Part shown: positions 43,601-56,513 of the stretch, in pieces
How positions within the stretch are numbered: position 1 is the stretch's first letter
Layout: each line of letters opens with the position of its first letter
Assembly: GCF_040958095.1 (NCBI RefSeq)
Contig: NC_091237.1
Coordinates: 10,292,203-10,356,202 of the forward strand
Origin: Procambarus clarkii
Lineage: Eukaryota; Arthropoda; Malacostraca; Decapoda; Cambaridae
Direction of reading: 5' to 3'
DNA: 64,000 nucleotides
Program-made: the position numbers and the translations under genes
Notes under the pieces: model-generated
The model's database searches: none
Seen by the model: the letters and a program-made list of their open reading frames with translations, nothing else
Told to the model about the DNA's origin: nothing

Positions 43601-45480
43601 CGCAGTGATTGAGGGAAGATGCACAGGTTCCGTAAATTGTTGCGGAAAGGCTTGATCTATTCTGACCGGGCCTAAGAGACGACTTGGGCCTCAACAAAAA
43701 ATTTACTCCTAAGTTGTTCTAAGATTTATATACCTATTCTAGCATTAGTTTGCTTGCTAGACGAACTGTTTAAATCCATCTACGAAACAGATTTTTTTTA
43801 ATTTAGTTTTTATTTACCTGATTTGATTCGAAGAATTTTTAAGAAAATACGTTGAAAAGTCATTTGTTTGGAATCACTGGAATCATTTTTATGTATATAG
43901 AAATGATTCCAGTATAAAAATAATTTATTACCTATTTCTTAATAATACAAAAAACATATTAAGTTTAATTTAATTGGTAAAAATTTATAACACGTTTAAA
44001 AATAATAGTCTTTACAGTGTTTTCTGTAGCGTACGTAACGCCGTGTTGTTTGTGTACTGTGTGAAAATGTCATCGAAATCGGATTAAAACTAATGGATAT
44101 GGGAGAGTGAAGGCTCCAAGCTGGAGTGTTGAGGCCCGAGACTTTCACCCATATATAGTGTCAGAAATCCAGAACAATATCATTTTTATGATAGAACTGT
44201 GTATAGACTTGTTATTTATCACTCTGAATATACTTTCAATATATAACTTTGTATATATTTGCAATATATTACTCGGTATATACTTATCATTTAAGACTCT
44301 GTATATATACTTTCATTTTATAACTTTGAATATACTTTCCAATATATACTTGTGCATACTTATTAACATATAAATCTGTATATACTTTCAAGTATATAGC
44401 TTGGTATATACTTTTCAATATATAACTGTAAATACTTTCCAACAACTGGTATATAATTCATATGAATATGAATTATATACCAGTTATATTATGTTTTCGT
44501 AGCAAGAGAAAACAAAACGAGTCGGCAACTCTCCCAAAATTGTCAATTTTTTCCGCCCGTCGGCGATTTAAAATTTATAAACAAATGCTGAGAATTGCCT
44601 ATTTGGCCAAAATAAACTCAACATGTAGTTAAACAAATAGACTTTCTAATGGTAAAAAAAATGAGATAAGAGAAAAAGGTTCTACTGCCCCCTACGAGCA
44701 CTCTTGGAGCACTTGTACCGCTCCACGCTGGATGAGGCTGATGCAGCTGTTGATCAGATGAAGAACGAGAAGGAAGAGGAGATACACGATACAGAGCGAT
44801 GTACCGGAAGAGGACAGTCCGAGACCAAACACCAATTATCAGAGCCAGGAAGGAACCAGCCTGAGTGACCGAAATGGATATTTTGAATCCAGATACACGA
44901 GGACAGAACTGATAACCAACAGAAAAAAGAGAGGTTGTGCTATCATTACGGGTCACCTGGTAGTCTGTCAATGACCACACTTACTCGTACCCAATAGACA
45001 TTCTGACCATAGCATGCAGTTTTGGCATCCTATGGGAATCTAGAAGCCCAGAGTTAGAATATTAATACAGTGAGAAAATCAGTCATCAAAGAACTCTGGC
45101 ATCGTATTGCTGCCGTAAACTCCTATAAACGTCTCAACTTGTATTGGACAGGAAGGAGCAGACACGCAGGATGATTTTGTCTCCCAGATGTTGAGACATC
45201 CATCACAGCTGTCAACAGGAAAGTGAAAATCTTTCTGAGTTATATGTAAAGGTGCGGAGAGTAATTAAATTCATGAGAGGAAAATTGAGAATTTTATGTT
45301 CTGAGGTTATAATGGAAGTGTTGGAGAGTGTTCATAATACAGTACGAATTCCTAGTGAGTCATTAGCAAAGTTCTCCAATCTTACGAGACTTCCTCAGAG
45401 ACGCATATTGCATCCCTATTGGTCATTCCTCCAACTCTATTCATTCATCCATTATTCCCATTCCATCCATTACTCTCAGC
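43601..45480. other. AT-rich sequence, no gene called
   Basis: Contains degenerate TATATACTTTCAATATATAA-like words at 44200-44450 and a palindrome around 44455-44482. A + frame near 44695-44860 (LLEHLYRSTLDEADAAVDQM) and a minus frame at 44618-44980 overlap; neither could be assigned. Confidence 0.4.
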
Positions 45481-45519
45481 CTGCCTACTTGCATTTTTAC
45501 CTACCGGTTTATCTGCCGG

Positions 45520-45935
45520 CCTGTGGGCCTGCCTACTTATCTGCCGGCCTGAAGGCCTGCCTGGTTAGTTGCCGGCGTGTGGGCCTACCTGGTTAGTTGC
45601 CGGCCTGTGGGCCTACCTGGTTAGTTGCCGGCCTGTGGGCCTACCTGGTTAGTTGCCGGCGTGTGGGCCTACCTGGTTAGTTGCCGGCCTGTGGGCCTAC
45701 CTGGTTAGTTGCCGGCCTGTGGGGCCTACCTGGTTAGTTGCCGGCCTGTGGGCCTGCCTGGTTAGTTGCCGGCGTGTGGGCCTACCTGGTTAGTTGCCGG
45801 CCTGTGGGCCTACCTGGTTAGTTGCCGGCCTGTGGGCCTACCTGGTTAGTTGCCGGCCTGTGGGCCTACCTGGTTAGTTGCCGGCCTGTGGGCCTACCTG
45901 GTTAGTTGCCGGCCTGTGGGCCTACCTGGTTAGTT
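45520..45935. repeat. 28-bp tandem repeat, about 15 copies
   Basis: Unit CCTGTGGGCCTACCTGGTTA plus GTTGCCGG, with GCGTGTGG variants and one extra G near 45721. Confidence 0.97.
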
Positions 45936-45999
45936 GTTGGCTGTCTTTATACCTGTCTGCCTACTTTCCTACCTACCGGCCAATCTTCCATCATGCCTA

Positions 46000-46168
46000 C
46001 TTCCTCCCTGCCTTGCCTTACTACCTGCCTGCCTGCCTGCCTTACTACCTGCCTGCCAGCCTTACTGCCTGCCTGCCTGCCTGCCTTACTGCCTGCCTGC
46101 CAGCCTTACTGCCTGCCTGCCTTACTGCCTGCCACACTGCCTGCCTGCCTGCCTTACTGCCTGCCACA

Positions 46169-46199
<31 letters not shown>

Positions 46200-46212
46200 A
46201 CTGCCTGCCACA

Positions 46213-46250
<38 letters not shown>

Positions 46251-46507
46251 TCCTGCCTGCCTGCCACACTACCTGCCTGCCACACTACCTGCCTGCCACA
46301 ATACCTGCCTGCCTGCCTGCCACACTACCTGCCTGCCTGCTTGCCTGCCTGCTTGCCTGCCTTCCTGCCTGCCTGCCACACTACCTGCCTGCCACACTAC
46401 CTGCCTGCCACAATACCTGCCTGCCTGCCTGCCACACTACCTGCCTGCCTGCTTGCATGCCTTCCTGCCTGCCTGCCAGTCTGCCTGCCTGCCTGCCTGC
46501 CACACTA

Positions 46508-46542
<35 letters not shown>

Positions 46543-46570
46543 TACTGCCTGCTTGCCTGCCTGCCTCTCT
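46000..46570. repeat. (CTGC)n-based array
   Basis: CTGC tetramers interspersed with CACACTAC, CTTACTGC and CTTCCTGC inserts. Blocks at 46262-46330 and 46376-46440 repeat the same insert order. Confidence 0.96.
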
Positions 46571-46689
46571 GCTGGTCGTTAAACATTAATCTCTCTCTGG
46601 ATCACAAACTTCCTTGATCAAATATTCAATAATGCTGCCTGAAATGAGTAGCCCGAGAGGACGTCGGGAATATTCACCTGGCAGTTCAT

Positions 46690-47760
46690 TACCTCCTCCT
46701 GCTGCTGGTCCTCCTGCTGCTGGTCCTCCTGCTGCTGGTCTTCCTGTTGCTGCTGCTGGTCCTGCTGCTGCTGCTGCTGGTCCTCCTGCTGCTGCTGCTG
46801 GTCTTCCTGCTGCTGCGGCTGGTCCTGCTGCTGCTGGTCTTCCTGCTGCTGCTGCTGGTCCTGCTGCTGCTGCTGGTCCTCCTGCTGCTGCTGCTGTCCT
46901 CCTGCTGCTGCTGCTGGTCTTCCTGCTGCTGCTGCTGGTCCTCCTGCTGCTGCTGCTGGTCCTCCTGCTGCTGCTGCTGGTCCTGCTGCTGCTGCTGCTG
47001 GTCCTCCTGCTGCTGCTGCTGGTCTTCCTGCTGCTGCTGCTACTGGTGCTGGTCCTGCTGCTGCTGGTCTTCCTGCTGCTGCTGCTGGTCCTGCTGCTGC
47101 TGCTGGTCCTCCTGCTGCTGCTGCTGGTCCTCCTGCTGCTGCTGCTGGTCTTCCTGCTGCTGCTGCTGGTCCTCCTGCTGCTGCTGCTGGTCCTGCTGCT
47201 GCTGCTGCTGGTCCTCCTGCTGCTGCTGCTGGTCTTCCTGCTGCTGCTGCTGGTCCTGCTGCTGCTGCTGGTCCTGCTGCTGCTGCTGCTGCTGGTCCTC
47301 CTGCTGCTGCTGCTGGTCTTCCTGCTGCTGCTGCTGGTCCTGCTGCTGCTGCTGGTCCTGCTGCTGCTGCTGGTCCTGCTGCTGCTGCTGCTGCTGGTCC
47401 TCCTGCTGCTGCTGCTGGTCTTCCTGCTGCTGCTGCTACTGGTGCTGGTCCTGCTGCTGGTCCTGCTGCTGCTGCTGTTCCTGGTGCTGCTGCTGCTGTT
47501 CCTGGTGCTGCTGCTGCTACTGCTGCTGGTGCTGCTGCTGCTGTTCCTGGTGCTGCTATTGCTGTTCCTGGTGCTGCTATTGCTGTTCCTGTGCTGCTGC
47601 TGCTGTTCCTGGTGCTGCTATTGCTGTTCCTGGTGCTGCTACTGCTGTTCGTGGTGCTGGTCCTGCTGCTGTTCCTGGTGGTGGTGCTGCTGCTGCTACT
47701 GGTGCTGCTTGTCCTGCGGCAGCTGTTGCTGGTCCCGGTGCTGCTGCTGCCAGTGTTGCT
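46690..47760. repeat. (CTG)n-rich minisatellite
   Basis: Runs of 4-6 CTG separated by GTCCTC, GTCTTC or GTCCTG give 15-21-bp units. From 47470 the units change to CTGTTCCTGGTG. The minus strand reads as Ala/Gly-, Gln- or Ser-rich frames. Confidence 0.96.
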
Positions 47761-47989
47761 GATGTTGTTGTGATATAAGTTACGGCTACTGATGCTAATG
47801 CAGCTGCAGCTGATGTTGCTGCTGTTTATGTTTCTACAGCTGACGTTGACGCTACACATGTTGGTTGTGCTGTTGTTGCTGCTGCTGTGTGGTTGTAGGT
47901 TGGTTATAGGTTGTCAGTGGCAAGGAATGGAGTACAAAACACCCATGGCCTTTAAGTCATTTATTAATAAAATATATTACATGTCCTGG
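47761..47989. other. spacer between arrays
   Basis: CTG-like sequence decaying to unique sequence. No gene. Confidence 0.4.
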
Positions 47990-48590
47990 GAGGACGGTCC
48001 TCCGCGGGCGAGGGCCGAGGCTGGGAGGACGGTCCCCCGCGGGCGAGGGCCGAGGCTGGGAGGACGGTCCCCCGCGGGCGAGGGCCGAGGCTGGGAGGAC
48101 GGTCCCCCGCGGGCGAGGGCCGAGGCTGGGAGGACGGTCCCCCGCGGGCGAGGGCCGAGGCTGGGAGGACGGTCCCCCGCGGGCGAGGGCCGAGGCTGGG
48201 AGGACGGTCCCCCGCGGGCGAGGGCCGAGGCTGGGAGGACGGTCCCCCGCGGGCGAGGGCCGAGGCTGGGAGGACGGTCCTCCGCGGGTGAGGGCCGAGG
48301 CTGGGAGGACGGTCCCCCGCGGGCGAGGGCCGAGGCTGGGAGGACGGTCCCCCGCGGGCGAGGGCCGAGGCTGGGAGGACGGTCCCCCGCGGGCGAGGGC
48401 CGAGGCTGGGAGGACGGTCCTCCGCGGGCGAGGGCCGAGGCTGGGAGGACGGTCCCCCGCGGGCGAGGGCCGAGGCTGGGAGGACGGTCCCCCGCGGGCG
48501 AGGGCTGGGGCTGGGAGGACGGTCCCCCGCGGGCGAGGGCTGGGGCTGGGAGGACGGTCCCCCCGCGGGCGAGGGCTGGGGCTGGGAGGA
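47990..48590. repeat. 35-bp GC- and CpG-rich tandem repeat, about 17 copies
   Basis: Unit CGGGCGAGGGCCGAGGCTGG plus GAGGACGGTCCCCCG. The last three units read GGCTGGGG. All frames are open. Confidence 0.98.
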
Positions 48591-48673
48591 CGGTCTCCGC
48601 ACCACCCCGGACCACCATACAAACAGCGCCTTCTTGCAAACTATAGCAACGCGCCCACCACACCAAGGCCTCC

Positions 48674-51230
48674 ATGCTGCCACTGCTGATGCTGCCACTG
48701 CTGACGTTGCCACTGCTGATGCTGCCACTGACGTTGCCACTGCTGATGCTGCCACTGCTGACGCTGCCACTGCTGACGCTGCCACTGCTGACGCTGCCAC
48801 TGCTGATGCTGCCACTGCTGACGTTGCCACTGCTGACGTTGCCACTGCTGACGTTGCCACTGCTGACGCTGCCACTGCTGATGCTGCCACTGCTGACGTT
48901 GCCACTGCTGATGCTGCCACTGCTGACGTTGCCACTGATGCTGCCACTGCTGATGCTGCCACTGCTGACGTTGCCACTGCTGATGCTGCCACTGCTGACG
49001 CTGCCACTGCTGACGCTGCCACTGCTGACGCTGCCACTGCTGACGCTGCCACTGCTGACGTTGCCACTGCTGATGCTGCCACTGCTGACGTTGCCACTGC
49101 TGATACTGCCACTGCTGACGTTGCCACTGCTGATGTTGCCACTGCTGATGCTGCCACTGCTGATGTTGCCACTGCTGATGCTGCCACTGCTGACGTTGCC
49201 ACTGCTGATGCTGCCACTGCTGATGCTGCCACTGCTGATGCTGCCACTGCTGACGCTGCCACTGCCACTGCTGACGCTGCCACTGCTGATGCTGCCACTG
49301 CTGACGTTGCCACTGCTGATGCTGCCACTGCTGATGCTGCCACTGCTGACGTTGCCACTGATGCTGCCACTGCTGACGCTGCCACTGCTGATGCTGCCAC
49401 TGCTGACGTTGCCACTGCTGATGCTGCCACTGCTGATGCTGCCACTGCTGACGTTGCCACTGATGCTGCCACTGCTGACGCTGCCACTGCTGATGCTGCC
49501 ACTGCTGACGTTGCCACTGCTGATGCTGCCACTGCTGACGTTGCCACTGCTGATGCTGCCACTGCTGACGTTGCCACTGCTGATGCTGCCACTGCTGATG
49601 CTGCCACTGCTGATGCTGCCACTGCTGATGCTGCCACTGCTGACGTTGCCACTGCTGACGTTGCCACTGCTGACGTTGCCACTGCTGACGCTGCCACTGC
49701 TGACGTTGCCACTGCTGATGCTGCCACTGCTGACGTTGCCACTGCTGATGCTGCCACTGCTGACGTTGCCACTGCTGATGCTGCTACTGCTGATGTTGCC
49801 ACTGCTGATGCTGCCACTGCTGACGCTGCCACTGCTGACGCTGCCACTGCTGACGCTGCCACTGCTGACGTTGCCACTGCTGACGCTGCCACTGCTGATG
49901 CTGCCACTGCTGATGCTGCCACTGCTGATGCTGCCACTGCTGATGCTGCCACTGCTGACGTTGCCACTGCTGACGCTGCCACTGCTGACGCTGCCACTGC
50001 TGATGCTGCCACTGCTGATGCTGCCACTGCTGATGCTGCCACTGCTGATGCTGCCACTGCTGACGTTGCCACTGCTGATGCTGCCAACTGCTGACGTTGC
50101 CACTGCTGACGTTGCCACTGCTGATGCTGCCACTGCTGACGCTGCCACTGCTGACGTTGCCACTGCTGACGTTGCCACTGCTGACGCTGCCACTGCTGAC
50201 GTTGCCACTGCTGACGTTGCCACTGCTGACGTTGCCACTGCTGATGCTGCCACTGCTGACGCTGCCACTGCTGATACTGCCACTGCTGATGCTGCCACTG
50301 CTGATGCTGCCACTGCTGACGTTGCCACTGCTGATGCTGCCACTGCTGACGTTGCCACTGCTGACGTTGCCACTGCTGACGTTGCCACTGCTGACGTTGC
50401 CACTGCTGACGTTGCCACTGCTGATGCTGCCACTGCTGACGCTGCCACTGCTGATGCTGCCACTGCTGATGCTGCCACTGCTGACGTTGCCACTGCTGAC
50501 GTTGCCACTGCTGATGCTGCCACTGCTGACGTTGCCACTGCTGATGCTGCCACTGCTGACGCTGCCACTGCTGACGCTGCCACTGCTGACGCTGCCACTG
50601 CTGATGCTGCCACTGCTGATGCTGCCACTGCTGACGTTGCCACTGCTGACGTTGCCACTGCTGACGTTGCCACTGCTGACGTTGCCACTGCTGACGTTGC
50701 CACTGCTGATGCTGCCACTGCTGACGCTGCCACTGCTGATACTGCCACTGCTGATGCTGCCACTGCTGATGCTGCCACTGCTGATGCTGCCACTGCTGAT
50801 GCTGCCACTGCTGACGCTGCCACTGCTGACGCTGCCACTGCTGACGCTGCCACTGCTGACGCTGCCACTGCTGACGTTGCCACTGCTGACGGTGCCACTG
50901 CTGATGCTGCCACTGCTGATGCTGCCACTGCTGATGCTGCCACTGCTGATGCTGCCACTGCTGATGCTGCCACTGCTGATGCTGCCACTGCTGATGCTGC
51001 CACTGCTGACGTTGCCACTGCTGACGTTGCCACTGCTGACGTTGCCACTACTGACGTTGCCACTGCTGACGTTGCCACTGATGCTGCCACTGCTGACGCT
51101 GCCACTGCTGACGCTGCCACTGCTGACATTGCCACTGACGCTGCCACTGCTGACGCTGCCACTGCTGACATTGCCACTGACGCTGCCACTGCTGACGCTG
51201 CCACTGCTGATGCTGCCACTGATGCTGCTG
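48674..51230. repeat. 15-bp tandem repeat, about 170 copies, two binary variant sites
   Basis: Unit GCCACTGCTGAYGYT, the two Y positions varying between C and T. Occasional 12-bp units (GCCACTGATGCT). Long-range duplications are visible. It gives open frames up to 1080 codons on the minus strand and 939 on +, none with coding meaning. Confidence 0.99.
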
Positions 51231-51622
<392 letters not shown>

Positions 51623-51764
51623 GGGGCTTCCCATCAATGGAATGTGTGCCGGGTTTGAGCAGTCTTCCATCGGTTGTGATTTCCTGCCTGTGATGACAAA
51701 ATCTTTGTTCTGAGGAAATTAGAGTGCCTCTCTGTGGCCATGACGGCCGGAGTGACGTACTCTG

Positions 51765-53164
51765 GCCATCATGGCCACAGTCACCCTGGCCATCATGGCC
51801 ACAGTCACCCTGGCCATCATGGCCACAGTCACCCTGGCCATCATGGCCACAGTCACCCTGGCCACACAGTCACCCTGGCCATCATGGCCACAGTCACCCT
51901 GGCCATCATGGCCACACAGTCACCCTGGCCATCATGGCCACACAGTCACCCTGGCCATCATGGCCACACAGTCACCCTGGCCATCATGGCCACACAGTCA
52001 CCCTGGCCATCATGGCCACACAGTCACCCTGGCCACAGTCACCCTGGCCATCATGGCCACAGTCACCCTGGCCATCATGGCCACAGTCACCCTGGCCATC
52101 ATGGCCACACAGTCACCCTGGCCACAGTCACCCTGGCCATCATGGCCACAGTCACCCTGGCCATCATGGCCACAGTCACCCTGGCCATCATGGCCACACA
52201 GTCACCCTGGTCATCATGGCCACGGTCATCATGGCCACGGTCATCATGGCCACAGTCACCCTGGCCATCATGGCCACAGTCACCCTGGCCATCATGGCCA
52301 CACAGTCACCCTGGCCATCATGGCCACACAGTCACCCTGGCCATCATGGCCACACAGTCACCCTGGCCATCATGGCCACACAGTCACCCTGGCCATCATG
52401 GCCACACAGTCACCCTGGCCATCATGGCCACAGTCACCCTGCCATCATGGCCACAGTCACCCTGGCCATCATGGCCACAGTCACCCTGGCCACACAGTCA
52501 CCCTGGCCATCATGGCCACAGTCACCCTGGCCATCATGGCCACACAGTCACCCTGGCCATCATGGCCACACAGTCACCCTGGCCACAGTCACCCTGGCCA
52601 TCATGGCCACAGTCACCCTGGCCATCATGGCCACAGTCACCCTGGCCATCATGGCCACAGTCACCCTGGCCATCATGGCCACACAGTCACCCTGGCCACA
52701 GTCACCCTGGCCATCATGGCCACAGTCACCCTGGCCATCATGGCCACAGTCACCCTGGCCATCATGGCCACAGTCACCCTGGCCATCATGGCCACACAGT
52801 CACCCTGGCCACAGTCACCCTGGTCATCATGGCCACGGTCATCATGGCCACAGTCACCCTGGCCATCATGGCCACAGTCACCCTGGCCATCATGGCCACA
52901 CAGTCACCCTGGCCATCATGGCCACACAGTCACCCTGGCCATCATGGCCACACAGTCACCCTGGCCATCATGGCCACACAGTCACCCCTGGCCATCATGG
53001 CCACACAGTCACCCTGGCCATCATGGCCACACAGTCACCCTGGCCATCATGGCCACACAGTCACCCTGGCCATCATGGCCACAGTCACCCTGGCCATCAT
53101 GGCCACAGTCACCCTGGCCATCATGGCCACAGTCACCCTGGCCATCATGGCCACACAGTCACCC
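51765..53164. repeat. 24/26-bp palindrome-containing tandem repeat
   Basis: Unit CATCATGGCCACAGTCACCC plus TGGC, with a 26-bp form carrying an extra CA (CACACAGTC). Most units contain the perfect palindrome GGCCATCATGGCC (single-base centre). Short units lacking CATCATGG recur at intervals. Confidence 0.98.
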
Positions 53165-54130
53165 TGGACTTATGTAGTCTGCCTCCACCACAACAAATAG
53201 AATGCACTAAGAATTGTTAACTACTCTGACACTGAAAAATTTCCAACGTCTCTGTAGCTCATTTTCGTACAACGTTGGTCTTTATCTACCCTGTCAATTC
53301 CTATGAATATTTTGTAAGTGATAATGTCTTCCCTAACTAATCATGTCTTTTTGTGTCGTAGTCCCAGTAGTCTTTCCTCGTAGCTCATACCCTTCAACTC
53401 GAGGATATATAGCTATGTGGCGTGCCTCTAAACTTTTCCTAGCTCAGTTTTGTGTTTGACTAGATATGGACTCCACACTGGGGCCGCATATTCCAAAACT
53501 GGTCTGACATATGTGGTATACAAGGTCCTGAATGATTCCTTACACAAGTTTCTGAAGGCAGTTCTTATATTTACCAACCTGGCACACGCCGCTGATGTTA
53601 CCCTTTCGATGTGGACTTCAGGGGACAGGTCCGGCGTGATATCAAGCCTCAATGCAGATCCTTCTCTCTTCCTGGTTCCTGAAAGAGTCCATCTCCTAAT
53701 CGGTACCTTGTGTCTGGTTCCTGGTTCCTGCACTTATTTTCATTATTTTACACTTGTTTGAGTTAATCTCAAGAAGCTAGTTGTTGGACGACTCCTTCAG
53801 TTTCTCCAGATCATCTTGTAGCCTCTTGTCGTTCATCTCTGTCTTATTCCTTCTCATAATTTTAGCATCGTCTTGAAACATTGAGCCAAGTGAGTCTACC
53901 TTTGGGAGATCGTTTACTTTGGGAGATCGTTTACGTATATCATAAACAGGATAGGCTCGAATACAGAATCCTGTTGGACTCTGATTGTGACATCATGCCA
54001 TCCTGAGGTCTCACTCCACACAATAACACTCAATTTTCTGTTGTTAAGTTATTCCCTTATCCACTAGAGCAACTTACCTGTTACTCTAGCCTGCTTCTGC
54101 AACTTAGGCAACAGCCTCTTATGGGGGGCC
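53165..54130 (-). pseudogene. LINE reverse transcriptase, palm to 3' end
   Basis: Minus strand in order: MAPHKRLLPKLQKQARVTGK; SVFEPILFMIYVND (degenerate motif B region); MFQDDAKIMRRN, where the usual ADD box reads QDD; RLQDDLEKLKE; then the C-terminal region VTSAACARLVNIRTAFRNLC and RTLYTTYVRPVLEYAAPVW. Several frameshifts. The 3' end stops exactly at the edge of the 24/26-bp array. Same family as the fragments at 58592 and 59233. Confidence 0.82.
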
Positions 54131-54257
54131 ATTGTATAAAAAAAATATATGGGTACCAGTGATACATTGATATCACTGTATCACTGTATCACTGAATATT
54201 GAACAATTTGGAGTGCCATTTCTTTCCCTGTATGTTACTGTAGGCTCACTAGTGCCT

Positions 54258-54640
54258 TCCATTTGTTCCGTTAGTGTTTCATTTGTTTCGTTAGTGTTCC
54301 ATTTGTTTCGTTAGTGTTCCATTTGTTTCGTTAGTGTTCCATTTGTTTCGTTAGTGTTCCATTTGTTTCGTTAGTGTTCCATTTGTTCCGTTAGTGTTCC
54401 ATTTGTTCCGTTAGTGTTCCAGTTGTTCCGTTAGTGTTCCAGTTGTTCCGTTAGTGTTCCAGTTGTTCGTTAGTGTTCCAGTTGTTCCGTTAGTGTTCCA
54501 TTTCTTTCGTTAGTAATCTATTTCTTTCGTTAGTAATCTATTTATTTCGTTAGTAATCTATTTGTTACGTTAAGTGTTCCATTTGTTCCGTTAGTGTACC
54601 ATTTGTTCCTTTAGTGTTCCAGTTGTTCCTTTAGTTTGTT
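54258..54640. repeat. 20-bp tandem repeat, about 18 copies with variant gradient
   Basis: Unit ATTTGTTTCGTTAGTGTTCC, changing along the array to TTCCG, then AGTTGTTCCG, then CTTTCGTTAGTAATCT. Confidence 0.96.
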
Positions 54641-55684
54641 ATACCTTGTTGGTGTAGACAGTTTAGTGGGCAGTTTAATATTCTGGTTCACAAACACATT
54701 GTATACAATCCGGATATAATCCAGGAAGAACCACAAACATAAACTGTATCTTCAACAACTTATACAACTGGTCACAATAATGACTGGACTAAACAGGTTC
54801 ACACCAATATAAACAGTTTACATTTTGAACATAAACTGAGGAACATTTATAACAATTTGAAAGGCGATATATTTGGGAAAACAAAGCAGCAGTTTACTAC
54901 TACAGCGAGACAGATATTGGCGCAATTTGTATCACAGAATTAGGATGAAAAGCCAATTGAAGGAGAACTAATATAAACTAATCATAGCATGAAGTTATAG
55001 AAGTCAGCACATCCTCAACAGTCTCCAGCAACACACCCGGAGACAATCACACATTAACTCACAACACAAACACAGGTCACACATCTGACTTCAATATGAC
55101 CCATGATGCCTGTCAGTAAGGCATCTCTTTGTGATATTCATAATTCCAAATATCCAGCTGGACATACCCCTGTTGACTAGTTGTTTTATACTATCCTGTA
55201 GACTTGCCACGAAATGATATACGTTACTTGTTCTTAAGTTGTATTTTCTATAATTAAGTTTATGTTTATTGAAAAGTTGGAAGATCAGTGATAAGTGAAT
55301 GTCTGAGAAAAAGAGTTGAGTGAATTTGCTTGATGGGCGAGTCCTGTCAGACAAGAGCAAATAATTTGTTTGTAAATTATTTCTTGAAGTGTAGATGTGA
55401 ACTATGGGCTACGTAGGAGATTGCAATGAGTGCGAGGATGGTCTCCTCATATACACTTCAACATTTCCTCCATACACAACTAAGCTTACCAAGGTCGGCA
55501 TTTCGTAGGTAGAGTTCACAAGCTTAGACATTAACTGTTAAATAACTTTACTGTCGACCAAGTATGAAGATGACTAGATTACTCATAATGACATTCGTTC
55601 TGACTTATAGCATTATAAAAATTGACAAGTTAACATAGTATATATCCTTTGATGAAATTGACATTATATCCTTTGAAGATTCTT
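54641..55684. other. no gene called
   Basis: Unique sequence. A minus frame at 55091-55360 (LRTSNVYHFVASLQDSIKQL) has ordinary composition but no recognised family or splice context. Confidence 0.35.
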
Positions 55685-55835
55685 GCTTCATACACGTCGG
55701 CGTTCAATTCCCGACCGTCCAAGTGGTTGGGCACCACTCCTTCCCCCCCGTCTCATCGTATATCCTTATCCTGACCCCCTTCCAAGTGCTATATAGTAGT
55801 AATGGCTTGGCGCTTTTCCCTGATAATTCCCTCAG
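55685..55835 (+). mobile_element. SINE family 2, 5' truncated
   Basis: Starts inside the tRNA-like head (GGCGTTCAATTCCCGACCGT) and runs through the body to ATTCCC. Matches 26085-26275. Confidence 0.8.
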
Positions 55836-56354
55836 ACAAGCCATTTTAATCTGAGATCTCGACAAAACTATCCCTGTGAGCTAACAGCACATTTGACAAG
55901 ATTTAACATTGGGTTGTGTCCTGCACTATATCTTTCACATATTTATATTAAGAATTCAATAGCATCCTTAGTCGGTGCGAGAAGAACTAGACTATCAGTG
56001 TAACAGATAACAAGGCCCTAATAAAACTTATGCGACAGCTGGCTTTATTAACTCTTAACTCTATTAATGACAGATCGAGTTCGATATAAAACAATACGAG
56101 ACTAAAAAAGCACCATGATTGACCCCAATTTTTTATGATAAATTTTCAGAGGACACTACTCCATTTCACAGTTAATTTTCATACCTGAAAAGACTCATAT
56201 AGATACCTAGTGATAACAGGGCAGACTTTTCAACTAAGCAGTTGTCTAAAAAGTCTGGCGTATTCAACTCAGTCAAAAGCTTCCAGTTCAGATGTCATTT
56301 ATAAACCATTGCTCAATAGCCCTCATCAACCCCAGCGCTCATGAACGCCAGCGC
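55836..56354. other. no feature recognised
   Basis: AT-rich unique sequence. Confidence 0.4.
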
Positions 56355-56513
56355 TCAGCCCCATCCCTTGACACCTCTGTACATGGGGGAGAAACTCATT
56401 CCCAGTACATCAGGAGCATTTTCGTTAGACAGAACCTCTCTCATCTCCTTTAGTACCTCTATTAAGTAGTTGTCTGGATAATTACAGTAGGCCTGGAGCA
56501 CTCTAGCCGTCAT
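56355..56513 (-). CDS. unrecognised 52-residue ORF
   Basis: From the ATG at 56513 it reads RVLQAYCNYPDNYLIEVLKE then MREVLSNENAPDVLGMSF and ends at a TGA at 56355. Composition is protein-like and hydrophilic. It may be a fragment of a transposon polyprotein or an exon, but no family is recognised and a second half was not found. Confidence 0.2.
   Translation of the reverse strand: MTARVLQAYCNYPDNYLIEVLKEMREVLSNENAPDVLGMSFSPMYRGVKGWG

Noticed and set aside
44618-44980. A minus-strand membrane-protein exon
   Set aside because: Hydrophobic stretches without recognised family; the opposite strand is equally open; no splice support.
46614-47859. Poly-Gln, poly-Ala or collagen-like protein from the CTG tract
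   Set aside because: No flanking coding sequence; composition is only the triplet repeat read in different frames.
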